The notes under the pieces were generated by a model. The model saw only the letters and a program-made list of their open reading frames with translations, had not been told where the DNA came from and did no database searches. From Desulfobulbaceae bacterium (GTDB taxonomy: Bacteria > Desulfobacterota > Desulfobulbia > Desulfobulbales > Desulfocapsaceae), in NCBI GenBank assembly GCA_031287565.1, contig JAITSS010000046.1:124001-188000 (forward strand): a stretch of DNA of 64,000 nucleotides. Direction: 5' to 3'. The position numbers and the translations under genes are program-made. How positions within the stretch are numbered: the stretch's first letter is position 1; each line of letters begins with the position of its first letter. This document shows positions 52,812 to 61,411 of this stretch, piece after piece.

Positions 52812-53720
52812 TCAGCTGCGGGGATGAAATTGTTTGTGGATGCGCCGCAGTCCTTCATCCTCAACATGGGTGTAAATCTGGGTGGTGGCGACATCGGCGT
52901 GGCCCAGCATCATCTGCACCGAGCGCAGGTCGGCCCCACGCGCCAGCAGGTGGGTGGCAAACGAATGCCTGAGCGTATGCGGCGAACACGGCTTGCCGAT
53001 GCCGACGCGGATTGTCTCTTCGCGGACGATCTGCCAGAAACGCAGGCGGCTCATGGCCTGGCCGCGCCGGGTGACGAACAGATACGGGCTGGTTTTCCCG
53101 CGCAGAATCCGTTGCCGGTGGTGTTGGATGTAGTCTTCAAGCCGCTCGCTTGCGACCATGGCGAAGGGGATCAGTCGGGTTTTATCGCCCTTGCCCTGAA
53201 CCCGTAAAAACCGCGCCGACAGATTGACGGCGATAAGCGGCAGCGTCACCAGCTCAGAAACCCGCAGTCCGGTGGCGTAGAGCAGGGTCAGCATCGCCAG
53301 GTTGCGAGCGGCGAGCGGCGTTGGCGCGGTCGGCGTTTGCAGAAGTTTATCCACATCGTCCAGCGACAGGGTATGTGGCAGGGCGCGGTCAGGTTTTGGC
53401 AGGTCAATGAAAGAAAATGGGTTGGCGGTGATTTCGCCGTTCCGAACCAGGAAGGCGAAGAAGCCGCGCAACAGCGAAACCCGGCGGGCGTTGCTGCGGC
53501 GGCTGACACCCCGCGCCAGGGCGGCGGCGAGGAAGCGCTGGATGACGGTCGGCGTGACCGCCGCGAAATCGTTTATGCCTTCCTGGGCGAGAAAAGAGGA
53601 AAAAATTTGAAAATCGGAAGAACAGGCATCGAGCGTATTCTTCAATAAACGGCGTTCGTCGCGCAGATAGTTGAGATACCTCGATTCCGCCTTAAGAAAA
53701 AATCGATTGGGGAGCGGCAT
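52812..53720 (-). CDS. xerD: Tyrosine recombinase XerD
   Basis: XerC/D recombinases resolve chromosome dimers at dif. The 302-aa protein has the N-terminal SAM-like domain (YLNYLRDERRLLKNTLDAC) and the catalytic set: arginine in YATGLRVSELV, lysine in GKGDKTR, HTLRHSFATHLL, LGHAD and the tyrosine in TTQIYTHV. The track start 53744 lies in the rpsU terminator stem, so 53720 (MPLPNRFFLKAES) is chosen. XerD rather than XerC is by general resemblance. Confidence 0.92.
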   Translation of the reverse strand: MPLPNRFFLKAESRYLNYLRDERRLLKNTLDACSSDFQIFSSFLAQEGINDFAAVTPTVIQRFLAAALARGVSRRSNARRVSLLRGFFAFLVRNGEITANPFSFIDLPKPDRALPHTLSLDDVDKLLQTPTAPTPLAARNLAMLTLLYATGLRVSELVTLPLIAVNLSARFLRVQGKGDKTRLIPFAMVASERLEDYIQHHRQRILRGKTSPYLFVTRRGQAMSRLRFWQIVREETIRVGIGKPCSPHTLRHSFATHLLARGADLRSVQMMLGHADVATTQIYTHVEDEGLRRIHKQFHPRS

Positions 53721-53730
53721 GGAAGACGAC

Positions 53731-53768
53731 AAAAAAAGCGACATCGGCGCTTGCCCGGTGTCGCTTTT
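53731..53768 (-). terminator. Rho-independent terminator after rpsU
   Basis: AAAAGCGACA and TGTCGCTTTT form a perfect ten-base stem with an inner CGG/CCG pair. On the minus strand it ends in a run of T residues, just after the rpsU stop and just before xerD. Confidence 0.88.
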
Positions 53769-53774
53769 GGAGTA

Positions 53775-53969
53775 TCAGGCCGCTCTTTTCAAACGATTGA
53801 ACTTACGCAGTTTGCGGCGGGCCTCGGCCTGTTTGCGGCGCTTTTTGACCGATGGTTTTTCGTAGTATTCACGCCGTTTCAGTTCTTTTTTGATGCCGTC
53901 AATCTGGAGTTTTTTCTTTAATTGACGGATGGCGTATTCCAGATCGCCTCGCACTTCGACTTCAATCAT
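53775..53969 (-). CDS. rpsU: 30S ribosomal protein S21
   Basis: The 64-aa basic protein matches S21: EVEVRGDLEYAIRQLKKKLQ, LKRREYYEKPSVKKRRK and a basic tail. S21 helps mRNA selection by the 30S subunit. The track runs to 54029; the ATG at 53969 after GGGAGCAACAC gives the family N-terminus. The 54030-54267 gap upstream contains its promoter region and no gene. Confidence 0.95.
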   Translation of the reverse strand: MIEVEVRGDLEYAIRQLKKKLQIDGIKKELKRREYYEKPSVKKRRKQAEARRKLRKFNRLKRAA

Positions 53970-54267
53970 GTGTTGCTCCCATGAAGGTGATGGATTTAGG
54001 ACAGGTGCCGCTGAGTGAGGCGATCCCATAAAAAATTGACAGAACCGCCCTTATAATCCAGATTGGCTGGCGCTGTCAAAATGTTTCTCAAAGAACCGCC
54101 GTCTCTTTTATGATTGGCGGATTTTGTGGTCTGCTCCGCCATTTTCTGTTATTCCCGCTGGCTGTTCCGGTGAATGTGGAAGGAATATCCGCCGATTGAA
54201 CCTGTGCGCCTGACGAGATGGACTACGACAGGTAGGCGAATTAACTCAGTATTTTCATAAATTCACG

Positions 54268-55608
54268 ATGAATATTCTGCTCATCTCCGTCAATCGCCAG
54301 ACCGCGCCCTATCCGGTGTATCCGCTGGGTCTTGATTATGTCGCGGCGGCCATCGCCGAAAAACATCGAACGCATATCTGCGACCTGCTGACCGTGACTA
54401 GGGAAGAACTCGCTGGAATTATAAAAGAATTCGCGCCGGATCTGATTGGGCTTTCCTGCCGGAACATCGACAATACCGATTACGCCGCGCCGGTCTCGTT
54501 TGTGCCGGATGCCGCTGAATTGGCAGCTTGGCTGCGCGAGCGGACGCGGGCGATTCTGGTTTTGGGCGGTTGCGGTTTCACCATGATGCCGGAAGTGTTT
54601 CTGCGGGCGACCGGCGCTGATTTCGGCATTGTCGGCGAGGGCGAACGCTTGCCGCTTTTGCTCGACGCCTTGGCCGAAGGCCGCGAGCCGACGGAGATTG
54701 AAGGTGTCGTATCCCTGGCGAACAAAAAGGACGCGCCCAAGCCTTGGCCGGGGACGATGACGAGGCGTTTCGTCGCAAGCGGCCGCCATGAATATTATCT
54801 GCGCCACGGCGGAATGCTCAATTTACAAAGTAAACGCGGTTGCGTGTTCCGCTGCTCCTACTGTTCCTATCCGCAAATTGAAGGTAATAAACATCGTTTG
54901 TTTGATCCGGATGAGGTGGCCAGTGAAGCGAAATTGCTACAAGAATCAGGGGCGAAGTATCTGTTCTTCACCGATTCGGCCTTTAATTCCGATATCGCCC
55001 ATTCCCTGGCCGTGGCCCATGCCCTGGAAAAGCGTAAATTATCTATCAGATGGGGCGCGTTTTTCGCGCCTGTGCCGATGCCAGATGAATATTTCCATAT
55101 CATGCGGCGCTCTGGCTGCAAACATGTCGAATTTGGTAGCGAATCGTTGTCTGATTTGATGCTGAAATCATACAAAAAACCATTTACGGTGGCCGATGTG
55201 TTCGCGGCGCACGAAAAGGCGCTGGCCGCCGGTTTGCACGTGGCGCATTATTTCCTGTTTGGCGGTCGCGGTGAATCGGCGGCGACGCTGACGGAATCCC
55301 TGGATAACATTGAACAATTGCGGAAAACGGTGTTCTTTCTGTTCACCGGCGTTCGCCTCTATCCCGGCTCGCTCCTGTGCCGCCAGGCGATTGAGGAGGG
55401 CCGAATACAGCCTGGCGATACGCTGGCCGAATCGACATTTTATCGGCCACAGGCCATCAGCCTCGAAGAAATCGCCGCGATGATTCAGGCGCGGGCGGCG
55501 GCTCGGGAAAATTGGTTGTTCGGGGCGGGCGGCGCGCTGGATGCAACTGTCGCTAACTTGTACGCCCGTGGTTTCGTCGGGCCGTTGTGGGAATTTCTGA
55601 CTCAATGA
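54268..55608 (+). CDS. B12-binding-domain radical SAM protein
   Basis: 446-aa enzyme. Residues 1-150 are a cobalamin-binding-like domain (MNILLISVNRQTAPYPVYPL, DLIGLSCRNIDN, LVLGGCGFTMMPE), and the radical SAM core carries CVFRCSYCSYP near residue 190. Such enzymes methylate or rearrange carbon centres on lipids, antibiotics and cofactors. It is the first gene of a four-gene operon with a FabZ-like dehydratase, an acyl carrier protein and another radical SAM enzyme, so an ACP-bound acyl chain is the likely substrate. The B12 domain lacks an obvious DxHxxG motif, so cobalamin binding is not certain. Confidence 0.85.
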   Translation: MNILLISVNRQTAPYPVYPLGLDYVAAAIAEKHRTHICDLLTVTREELAGIIKEFAPDLIGLSCRNIDNTDYAAPVSFVPDAAELAAWLRERTRAILVLGGCGFTMMPEVFLRATGADFGIVGEGERLPLLLDALAEGREPTEIEGVVSLANKKDAPKPWPGTMTRRFVASGRHEYYLRHGGMLNLQSKRGCVFRCSYCSYPQIEGNKHRLFDPDEVASEAKLLQESGAKYLFFTDSAFNSDIAHSLAVAHALEKRKLSIRWGAFFAPVPMPDEYFHIMRRSGCKHVEFGSESLSDLMLKSYKKPFTVADVFAAHEKALAAGLHVAHYFLFGGRGESAATLTESLDNIEQLRKTVFFLFTGVRLYPGSLLCRQAIEEGRIQPGDTLAESTFYRPQAISLEEIAAMIQARAAARENWLFGAGGALDATVANLYARGFVGPLWEFLTQ

Positions 55609-55621
55609 AGTGAGAGTGAAT

Positions 55622-55987
55622 ATGTCCGACGCAACCGCCGCCGGGGCAAATCAAGCGGCCACGCCCGCCGTCATTGAAAGCGAATGGCTTGTCCCTGCCG
55701 ATTCGATATGGTTTTCCGGCCATTTTCCCGATAATCCGATTGTGCCGGGTGTCGCCCAGGTCGAGATGGCGGCGCGGGCGATTGCCGGATGTTCCGGCAA
55801 AAATCTTTACGTATCGCGGCTGAGCAGGGTAAAATTCAAAGCTCTTGTCCGCCCCGGCGAACGCCTGCATATGACGGCGAGGCCGACCGGCGCGGCGGGC
55901 GAGTTCAGCTTCAGCATTAGCGCCGACGACAGGGACGTTTGTTCCGGCATCATAATCCTATCAGAAAAAGAGTGTGAAAAAGTATGA
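55622..55987 (+). CDS. FabZ/hotdog-fold 3-hydroxyacyl-ACP dehydratase-like protein
   Basis: 121-aa hotdog-fold protein with the FabZ motif GHFPDNPIVPGVAQVEMAA (catalytic histidine in GHFP, glutamate in VEMAA). It is shorter and more divergent than housekeeping FabZ. The ATG at 55622 is preferred to the GTG at 55610. The stop overlaps the ACP start by four bases. In this operon it would dehydrate a 3-hydroxyacyl chain on the neighbouring ACP. Confidence 0.85.
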   Translation: MSDATAAGANQAATPAVIESEWLVPADSIWFSGHFPDNPIVPGVAQVEMAARAIAGCSGKNLYVSRLSRVKFKALVRPGERLHMTARPTGAAGEFSFSISADDRDVCSGIIILSEKECEKV

Positions 55988-56247
55988 GCGCGCTTGAACC
56001 AACCATTGTCAGGGTCGCGGAAATCATCATCAATGAACTGAAACTTGAGGATGTGACGCCGCAAACCTTTGATCCTGATCTCGATTTAGTCGATGAAGTG
56101 GGTATAGATTCGATGGATTTGGCGACTATCGCCCTGTCGATTCGTGATGAATTCTCAATTCGCATTGATGAGGACGACTATCCGAAACTGACCACGGTAC
56201 GCATCATCGCCGAATATATCCGGGATAAGAGAGCAGGGGACAAGTAA
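55984..56247 (+). CDS. Acyl carrier protein
   Basis: 87-aa ACP with the phosphopantetheine attachment motif VGIDSMDLATI, serine 43, and the usual four-helix pattern with an acidic surface. It differs from housekeeping AcpP and is dedicated to this operon. The gene overlaps the dehydratase gene (ATGA) and touches the second radical SAM gene with no gap, so the products are made together. Confidence 0.92.
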   Translation: MSALEPTIVRVAEIIINELKLEDVTPQTFDPDLDLVDEVGIDSMDLATIALSIRDEFSIRIDEDDYPKLTTVRIIAEYIRDKRAGDK

Positions 56248-57348
56248 ATGGCCGTTGCCGAAAAAAACTGGAAATTCGCCGACATCCTCGCTATTCCGGA
56301 AATCGGCGCGCGTTTTGCCAAGGTGCGGCGCTGGTTCTTTTTGCGTGAATCGACCTACGATATGACCAGTCGTTGCAATATCCGTTGCGAAGGCTGTTAT
56401 TACTACCAGGGTAACAAACAATACGCCCCTGAAAACGGCGACCCGGCGGCCTGGCGCGCCCTGATGGTCGCGGAAAAGGAGCGCGGCGTCACCTTTGTGG
56501 TCTTGGCGGGCGCGGAACCGGCCCTGGTTGCCGAATTGTGCCGTGAGTGTTACCAGGTGATTCCCCTGGGGGCCATTGCCAGCAATGGTCTGAAAAAAAT
56601 ACCGAAAGATATTGATTACCGCCTGCATATTTCGGTATGGGGCAACGACGCCGCCAGCGAAAAAATCCGCGGCGCCGCCGACATGCTGAAGCGGCAGATC
56701 GAAAATTATCACGGTGATGACCGCGCGGTTTTCGTTTACACCTTCACGCCACAAAATATTAGTCAGGCAGCAGAGGTGGCCGAGACCCTGGCGGCGCATG
56801 ATCTGCCGATGACGTTTAACATGTTTTCCGCGCCGACCGGCTATGCCGGGCCACTGCGTCACGATGCGCAGAGCCTCAGGCAAACCGCTGAAATGATGGA
56901 GAATTTGCTGGCGACCTGGCCGAAAATCGTACTATTTTCCCACTACAACATCGCGGCGCACACCAATAATCTGGGATTGCACCGGCTGTATGGATGCTCC
57001 TATCCGCGACAAAATCCGTCCACCGCCGTCGGTTTGGGCCGGACGTTCCGCCAATATCGCGCCGACCTTAATTGGGATCGCGCCGCCGCCTGCTGCGTGC
57101 CCGACACCGATTGCGACGATTGCCGCCATTACGCCGCCGGTTCCGCCGTGGTCACGGCCCGCATGTATCGCCACGCCGTCAATCCGCAGGCGTTTTCGGC
57201 CTGGCTTGATTATGTCGATACCTATCTCGCTGTTTGGGTTAAAGACTACGAAAAAAGCGCTAACCTGCTGAACCGCGCGCCGCTACCGACACCTATCCAA
57301 CCGACGCCAGATATTGAGCGTCCAGTTACATCTCCAGGGAAACGCTGA
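56248..57348 (+). CDS. Radical SAM protein of the ACP operon
   Basis: 366-aa enzyme with the cluster motif CNIRCEGCYYYQG (C43, C47, C50) and typical radical SAM strands (VTFVVLAGAEPAL, YRLHISVWGND). A cysteine group in the C-terminal part (CCVPDTDCDDCRHY) may bind an auxiliary cluster. It has no B12-binding domain. Together with the first radical SAM enzyme it suggests two radical steps on an ACP-linked or lipid substrate. The stop lies 11 bases before the IS element. Confidence 0.87.
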   Translation: MAVAEKNWKFADILAIPEIGARFAKVRRWFFLRESTYDMTSRCNIRCEGCYYYQGNKQYAPENGDPAAWRALMVAEKERGVTFVVLAGAEPALVAELCRECYQVIPLGAIASNGLKKIPKDIDYRLHISVWGNDAASEKIRGAADMLKRQIENYHGDDRAVFVYTFTPQNISQAAEVAETLAAHDLPMTFNMFSAPTGYAGPLRHDAQSLRQTAEMMENLLATWPKIVLFSHYNIAAHTNNLGLHRLYGCSYPRQNPSTAVGLGRTFRQYRADLNWDRAAACCVPDTDCDDCRHYAAGSAVVTARMYRHAVNPQAFSAWLDYVDTYLAVWVKDYEKSANLLNRAPLPTPIQPTPDIERPVTSPGKR

Positions 57349-57359
57349 TTAAATTTGGC

Positions 57360-58207
57360 GGTGATGTCATGGAATAGTTGAAGAGTAATTTTAATTTGTG
57401 ATATGATTGACGAAAATCAATAAGGAGGTGAAATATGGTTTATATCAAAGTATTATGTCCGCATTGCGGGAGTGATGACATTGTTTTGCATGGTAAAAAT
57501 ACGAACGGCAAGCAGAGGTTATTGTGTCGAAATCCAGAATGTTCACATAAGACGTTTCAGCTTGATTATGCTTACAACGCCTGCAAGCCTGATATAAAAC
57601 AACAAATTATTGATATGGCTATGAATGGCTCAGGGACTCGCGATACAGGACGTGTCCTTAATGTTTCAAAAGATACTGTTACTTCTGTTTTAAAAAAACA
57701 GAAAAATTCCCAAAGCAAGTTAATGAAGAATACCTTTCAAAACTTGATTCCAATCGACAAATTGATATAAAAGTTCAAAATGCGTTAGATATTGAAACGG
57801 ATGAAATGTGGAGCTTTTATCAAAAGAAAAAAATCAAATTTGCTTGTTGTGGGCACTTGATCACGCTACAAATACACCTATCGCCTACACGTTTGGAACT
57901 CGCGAATATAAATATCTTGATGAACTCTTGGAATTACTAAAGCCTTTCAATGTCAGAACTGTTTATACAGATGATAACTTTGCATACTCATCAAGAATTT
58001 CCACCGACCATCTTGTTGTAAGCAAGAAAAACACTCAGCAAATCGAAAGAAATCATTTAACGCTTCGTACACGAATTAAAAGGCTTTGTCGGAAAACTAT
58101 ATGCTTTTCTAAAAATAAAGATATCCATAAAGCGGTCATTGGAACATTTATAAACACTTTCTTCTTCGGTAGAAAATTATCCGCCTCAACTATTTTGTGA
58201 CATCACC
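57360..58207 (+). mobile_element. IS1-family insertion sequence (848 bp, decayed)
   Basis: Bounded by inverted repeats GGTGATGTCATGGAATAGTTG (left) and the reverse complement of CAACTATTTTGTGACATCACC (right), which differ at only a few positions. It contains InsA- and InsB-like reading frames. No target duplication is seen (GCC-flank versus CGAACATT), so the ends have changed since insertion or it is a rearranged copy. The element is strongly AT-rich compared with its surroundings. Confidence 0.88.
57435..58200 (+). pseudogene. IS1 transposase, InsA plus frameshifted InsB
   Basis: The first frame (57435-57770) is InsA-like with a zinc finger (CPHCGSDDI, CRNPECSHKTF) and a helix-turn-helix. 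A run of seven A before C (57692-57699) allows the -1 shift known from IS1, leading into EKFPKQVNEEYLSKLD and the catalytic DEMWSFYQKKK. A second run of seven A (57827-57833) then breaks the frame again, and the rest (LLWALDHATNTPIAYTFG, DNFAYSS, IERNHLTLRTRIKRL) continues in another frame. The first shift is probably programmed; the second is probably a deletion of one A, or a sequencing error. Confidence 0.82.
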
Positions 58208-58263
58208 CGAACATTTTCAAACAATATCAAGACGATCTGCTGTCGTTTGCATCTATATTGATT

Positions 58264-58348
58264 CACCACTTAAATCTGGCAAATTACGAAAAAAGAATTA
58301 CGTAAAATCAGTATCATAATTCGCACCATTTTCGAGATTTAAGTGGTG
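58264..58348. repeat. 14-bp inverted repeat pair downstream of the IS
   Basis: CACCACTTAAATCT (58264-58277) and AGATTTAAGTGGTG (58335-58348) are perfect reverse complements flanking 57 AT-rich bases. It may be a tiny non-autonomous element or a hairpin. It lies between the IS1 element and the next gene. Confidence 0.6.
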
Positions 58349-58453
58349 GAGCAATAGTTAGGTGAAAACTCTCGTACATGGCGACACAACCGGCAAAATT
58401 GATTGGTGTCAGTTAGGCGCAAGTGTCAAATTTCTCCGACAGCTCAGAACATC

Positions 58454-60709
58454 ATGACCATTTTCACAGAAACCTATCGCGGCGTTGCCCTCTGCTACGC
58501 CATTGTGTTTTTGGCGATGTTTTCTCCGTATTGGCTGGACGGACAGGTGATCGCCCCGTATCGGCAATACGCGGAATTTGGCATCGCCGACAGGAGTGGC
58601 GAAAGCGAAATTGAAAATCACAAATTTTCTGATTTTCCAACCGGTTACATTCCGGCAATCACCGATTATCTTCACGGTCAGCGTTCCGGCTGTTTTTTTT
58701 TGTGGGACACTGCCAACGAGGCTGGCAGAGCGCCGTATCATTTGGCCGGATTCAGCCCGGTGTATTTTCCATCCTGGATTCTTGCCCGGCTCACGGATAA
58801 CCCCTGGCGTTTCATAACCGCGCTTTCCCTGTCGCTCTGTTTTCTTTCCGGACTTTTTTTCATTCTGTTTTGCCGTGAACTGCGTCTGGCGCCGTGCGCG
58901 GCTCTTATTGTCGGAACGGGCTTGGCCGCCTCGCCGTTTTTCATGTATTGGCTGACATTTCCGATGTTTTTGGCCGCCCGCTGTTGGACGGTCTGCGCTT
59001 TGTGGGCAATGACGCGGCTGGTGAAAAAATTGGATTTTTTAGGATGGACGCTTTTGGCTTTCAGTGTCTACAGCGCTTTGCTATCGGCGCGTTTCCAACC
59101 GCTCGTCTTTTATGCCTGGATGCTCGGTGTTTATGGCTTATATTTGGCCTGCCGTCGGGCGCGCCTAGGTGGTTGCGCTTCTTCAGCCCGTTTTGTCGCT
59201 GCCTCTTTATCAGCTCTGCTGGCCGGAGTAGCTCTCGCTTTTCCGGTGTATCGCGATTTGGCGGTTGCCGCTTCCGAATCAGCGCGGGTTGCCCCAGACC
59301 CTTCTTTTTTCACGGTGGTTCTGCCCAAAATCAGCACATTTGCGGCAGCGGCGCGTTTTTTCGTTCTGAGTACGGTTCCGGAGATTTTCGGCAATCCCAT
59401 CGCTCCGGCCTTCCCATTTCCCTATGACGGCCTGAGCATTCCAATTCTGGCAATTTTTTTTGTCATCATTGGATTGTTTTTAGCGTTTCGTAAAACCTGG
59501 GGCTGGTGGCTGGCTATCGGTATTGGCGCGGCGCTGGCTTTTGTTCATCCTTTGTATGTTTTCGGTGTCAAATATCTGGGATTTGGTCTTTCCCGATCAA
59601 ATCCTCTGGGTATGATCATGTTGCCCTCGCTTGTCATAGCCGCTTTCGGTTTCGACGCTTTCCTGCGCGCCGCTGACACAAAAAAGCGCCGGGCGGCTGT
59701 ATTTTTCGCTTCGTTCATGTGTTTGGCTATGGTTGGCGCGGCCTTGGCCTTCGCGCATTTCGTCCAGGCAAATATCCGTTGGAGTTTTGTCGCCGCTATG
59801 GTTTTTGTCCTGCTTCTTTTGGCCGGGCAGTGGAACAAGCCCCGCCCGCTTTTGTCCGTTGTGGCTTTGGCGACCACGCTGGCGACGGTCTCTTTCCCGC
59901 TGATGCTGCGGCAGAATCCTGAACACATCGCCACATCTTCGCCACTGGTCGAAAAAATACGGAAGAACCTGCCGCCGGGTTCTCGCTTCGCGGTCGCCGC
60001 GCCGGGGCTTGGGGTTTTGCCAGCCAATCTCAACGCTACCGTCGGTTTGCCTTCCCTGCACAGCTATAACAGCCTTTCATCGAAGCGCTATCATCATCTG
60101 ATTGCGCAACTCGGCGGCGAAATGCGCACCTATGGCCGCTGGAACGGATTCATTCAGCCCGATTACTCCGGCCCAGTATTTTGGATGGCGAATATCGGCC
60201 TGATGCTTTCAGCGCGACAACTTGCGCATAACAATCTTGAATATTTGGGAAGCGACTCCGGTGTTCATCTATACAAAACGCTTGATCACATGGGCCAAGC
60301 TTGGCAAGTGACCGCGAAAATTCCTGGCGACGCGGCCCAATCTATGACCATTGCCGACCCACGCATTATGACTGGATGTTCGCCGACAAAGACCGTGGAT
60401 AAGGGAGATGCGCTTGAATTTACAGCCTGTTCAGCGAAACCGTCCTTGTTTCTGTTGAGTCAGAAATTTCACCGCGACTGGCGAGCAAGCGCCTTGAGGC
60501 CGCAGGGTTGGACGCCAGTCGCCACCACGGAAATCAACGGTGTTTTCCAGGGTGCGTTTCTCCCGGAAGAGACCCGGCTGATCCGTTTTGAATTCAAACC
60601 ATTGGCCCGCTTTATGTGGATTGGGCATGTTTTCTGGTTTATTCTGGCGGCCTTTTGCCTGGCCCGGATTGCCGCCAGCAATGTCTGGAACAACGGGCGG
60701 CTCGACTAA
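58454..60709 (+). CDS. Large polytopic membrane protein (YfhO/GT-C glycosyltransferase-like)
   Basis: 751-aa membrane protein with about a dozen helices: ALCYAIVFLAMFSPYW, LSLSLCFLSGLFFILF, ALIVGTGLAASPFFMYWL and so on. A large soluble C-terminal part (about 500-715) precedes a final helix (MWIGHVFWFILAAFCLARI). The layout with an early acidic loop (YRQYAEFGIADRSGES) and a C-terminal soluble domain is that of YfhO-like and other GT-C lipid-linked sugar transferases. The sugar and acceptor are unknown. Neighbours include a methyltransferase and a sugar aminotransferase. The ATG at 58454 has only a weak ribosome-binding site. Confidence 0.75.
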   Translation: MTIFTETYRGVALCYAIVFLAMFSPYWLDGQVIAPYRQYAEFGIADRSGESEIENHKFSDFPTGYIPAITDYLHGQRSGCFFLWDTANEAGRAPYHLAGFSPVYFPSWILARLTDNPWRFITALSLSLCFLSGLFFILFCRELRLAPCAALIVGTGLAASPFFMYWLTFPMFLAARCWTVCALWAMTRLVKKLDFLGWTLLAFSVYSALLSARFQPLVFYAWMLGVYGLYLACRRARLGGCASSARFVAASLSALLAGVALAFPVYRDLAVAASESARVAPDPSFFTVVLPKISTFAAAARFFVLSTVPEIFGNPIAPAFPFPYDGLSIPILAIFFVIIGLFLAFRKTWGWWLAIGIGAALAFVHPLYVFGVKYLGFGLSRSNPLGMIMLPSLVIAAFGFDAFLRAADTKKRRAAVFFASFMCLAMVGAALAFAHFVQANIRWSFVAAMVFVLLLLAGQWNKPRPLLSVVALATTLATVSFPLMLRQNPEHIATSSPLVEKIRKNLPPGSRFAVAAPGLGVLPANLNATVGLPSLHSYNSLSSKRYHHLIAQLGGEMRTYGRWNGFIQPDYSGPVFWMANIGLMLSARQLAHNNLEYLGSDSGVHLYKTLDHMGQAWQVTAKIPGDAAQSMTIADPRIMTGCSPTKTVDKGDALEFTACSAKPSLFLLSQKFHRDWRASALRPQGWTPVATTEINGVFQGAFLPEETRLIRFEFKPLARFMWIGHVFWFILAAFCLARIAASNVWNNGRLD

Positions 60710-61092
60710 AGCAAAAAAATCGGGGCGTCATAGCGGGCCATGGTTGCGTCACTGGTTAAAAGTGTGATTTTTTCAAGTTTCGCCTGGACGATCAACAGGC
60801 GGTCAAAAGGGTCTCGATGAATTGGCGGCAGGTCTCTAACAGCGATGGCGTGGCTGCTGGCGATAGCGATTTCCTGGTAATCATTGGCCAGCAGACCTTG
60901 CAGGAGGGAATCTGGATCGATCTGGAAATCCGCGCGTCTCAGGGCGGCTTTGGTGGCGATTTCCCACAAGCTGGCCGCGCTGAAGAATATCTCGTTTTCC
61001 ATATCCGTGATCAATTCCCGCGCCTGTTCAGGAAGTTGCCGCGAGCCGCTGGCCGCCCAGATCAGCATCTGACTATCAAGCAGATAGTTCAT
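60706..61092 (-). CDS. PIN-domain toxin (VapC-like)
   Basis: 128-aa PIN protein: LLDSQMLIWAASG with the first aspartate at residue 6, SAASLWEIATKAAL, RDPFDRLLIVQA and LLTSDATMARY carry the other acidic residues. This is the subgroup usually paired with Phd/YefM antitoxins. The start overlaps the antitoxin stop (ATGA). The 3' end overlaps the convergent membrane-protein gene by four bases. Confidence 0.9.
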   Translation of the reverse strand: MNYLLDSQMLIWAASGSRQLPEQARELITDMENEIFFSAASLWEIATKAALRRADFQIDPDSLLQGLLANDYQEIAIASSHAIAVRDLPPIHRDPFDRLLIVQAKLEKITLLTSDATMARYDAPIFLL

Positions 61093-61334
61093 TTGTCATC
61101 CTCAAACATGGCGCGAATTTCTTCCGCTCCCACGTCTTTTACCTTAGCGGCGCCATCACAACAGCCGCGCAGAAAGCCGAGCCGACCGTTTGCGGGTTGG
61201 CTTTCCGCAGCGTATGGAATGACTCTGGCGATCGGTTTACCGGCTTTGGCGATGACAAAGCTTTGCCCCTGGCTGATTCCGTCCAGCAAGCGGGACAGGT
61301 GTGTTTTGGCTTCATGAATGTTGACTTGGCGCAT
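61089..61334 (-). CDS. Phd/YefM-like antitoxin
   Basis: 81-aa antitoxin starting MRQVNIHEAKTHLSRLLDGI, the typical Phd/YefM fold, followed by GQSFVIAKAGKPIARVIPY. The C-terminal toxin-binding part has GFLRGCCDG and ends in an acidic tail. It is the first gene of the pair and is expected to repress it. Confidence 0.92.
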   Translation of the reverse strand: MRQVNIHEAKTHLSRLLDGISQGQSFVIAKAGKPIARVIPYAAESQPANGRLGFLRGCCDGAAKVKDVGAEEIRAMFEDDK

Positions 61335-61411
61335 CTGCTCTTCTCCTTTTGATTTGGCTTTAGTTGACTAAGTTTATATTGACGCGCCGGTCGCGTCAAC
61401 CGGCGGGAGGA

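Noticed and set aside
57351-58216. Target-site duplication around the IS1 element
   Set aside because: The 8-9 bases on the two sides do not match.
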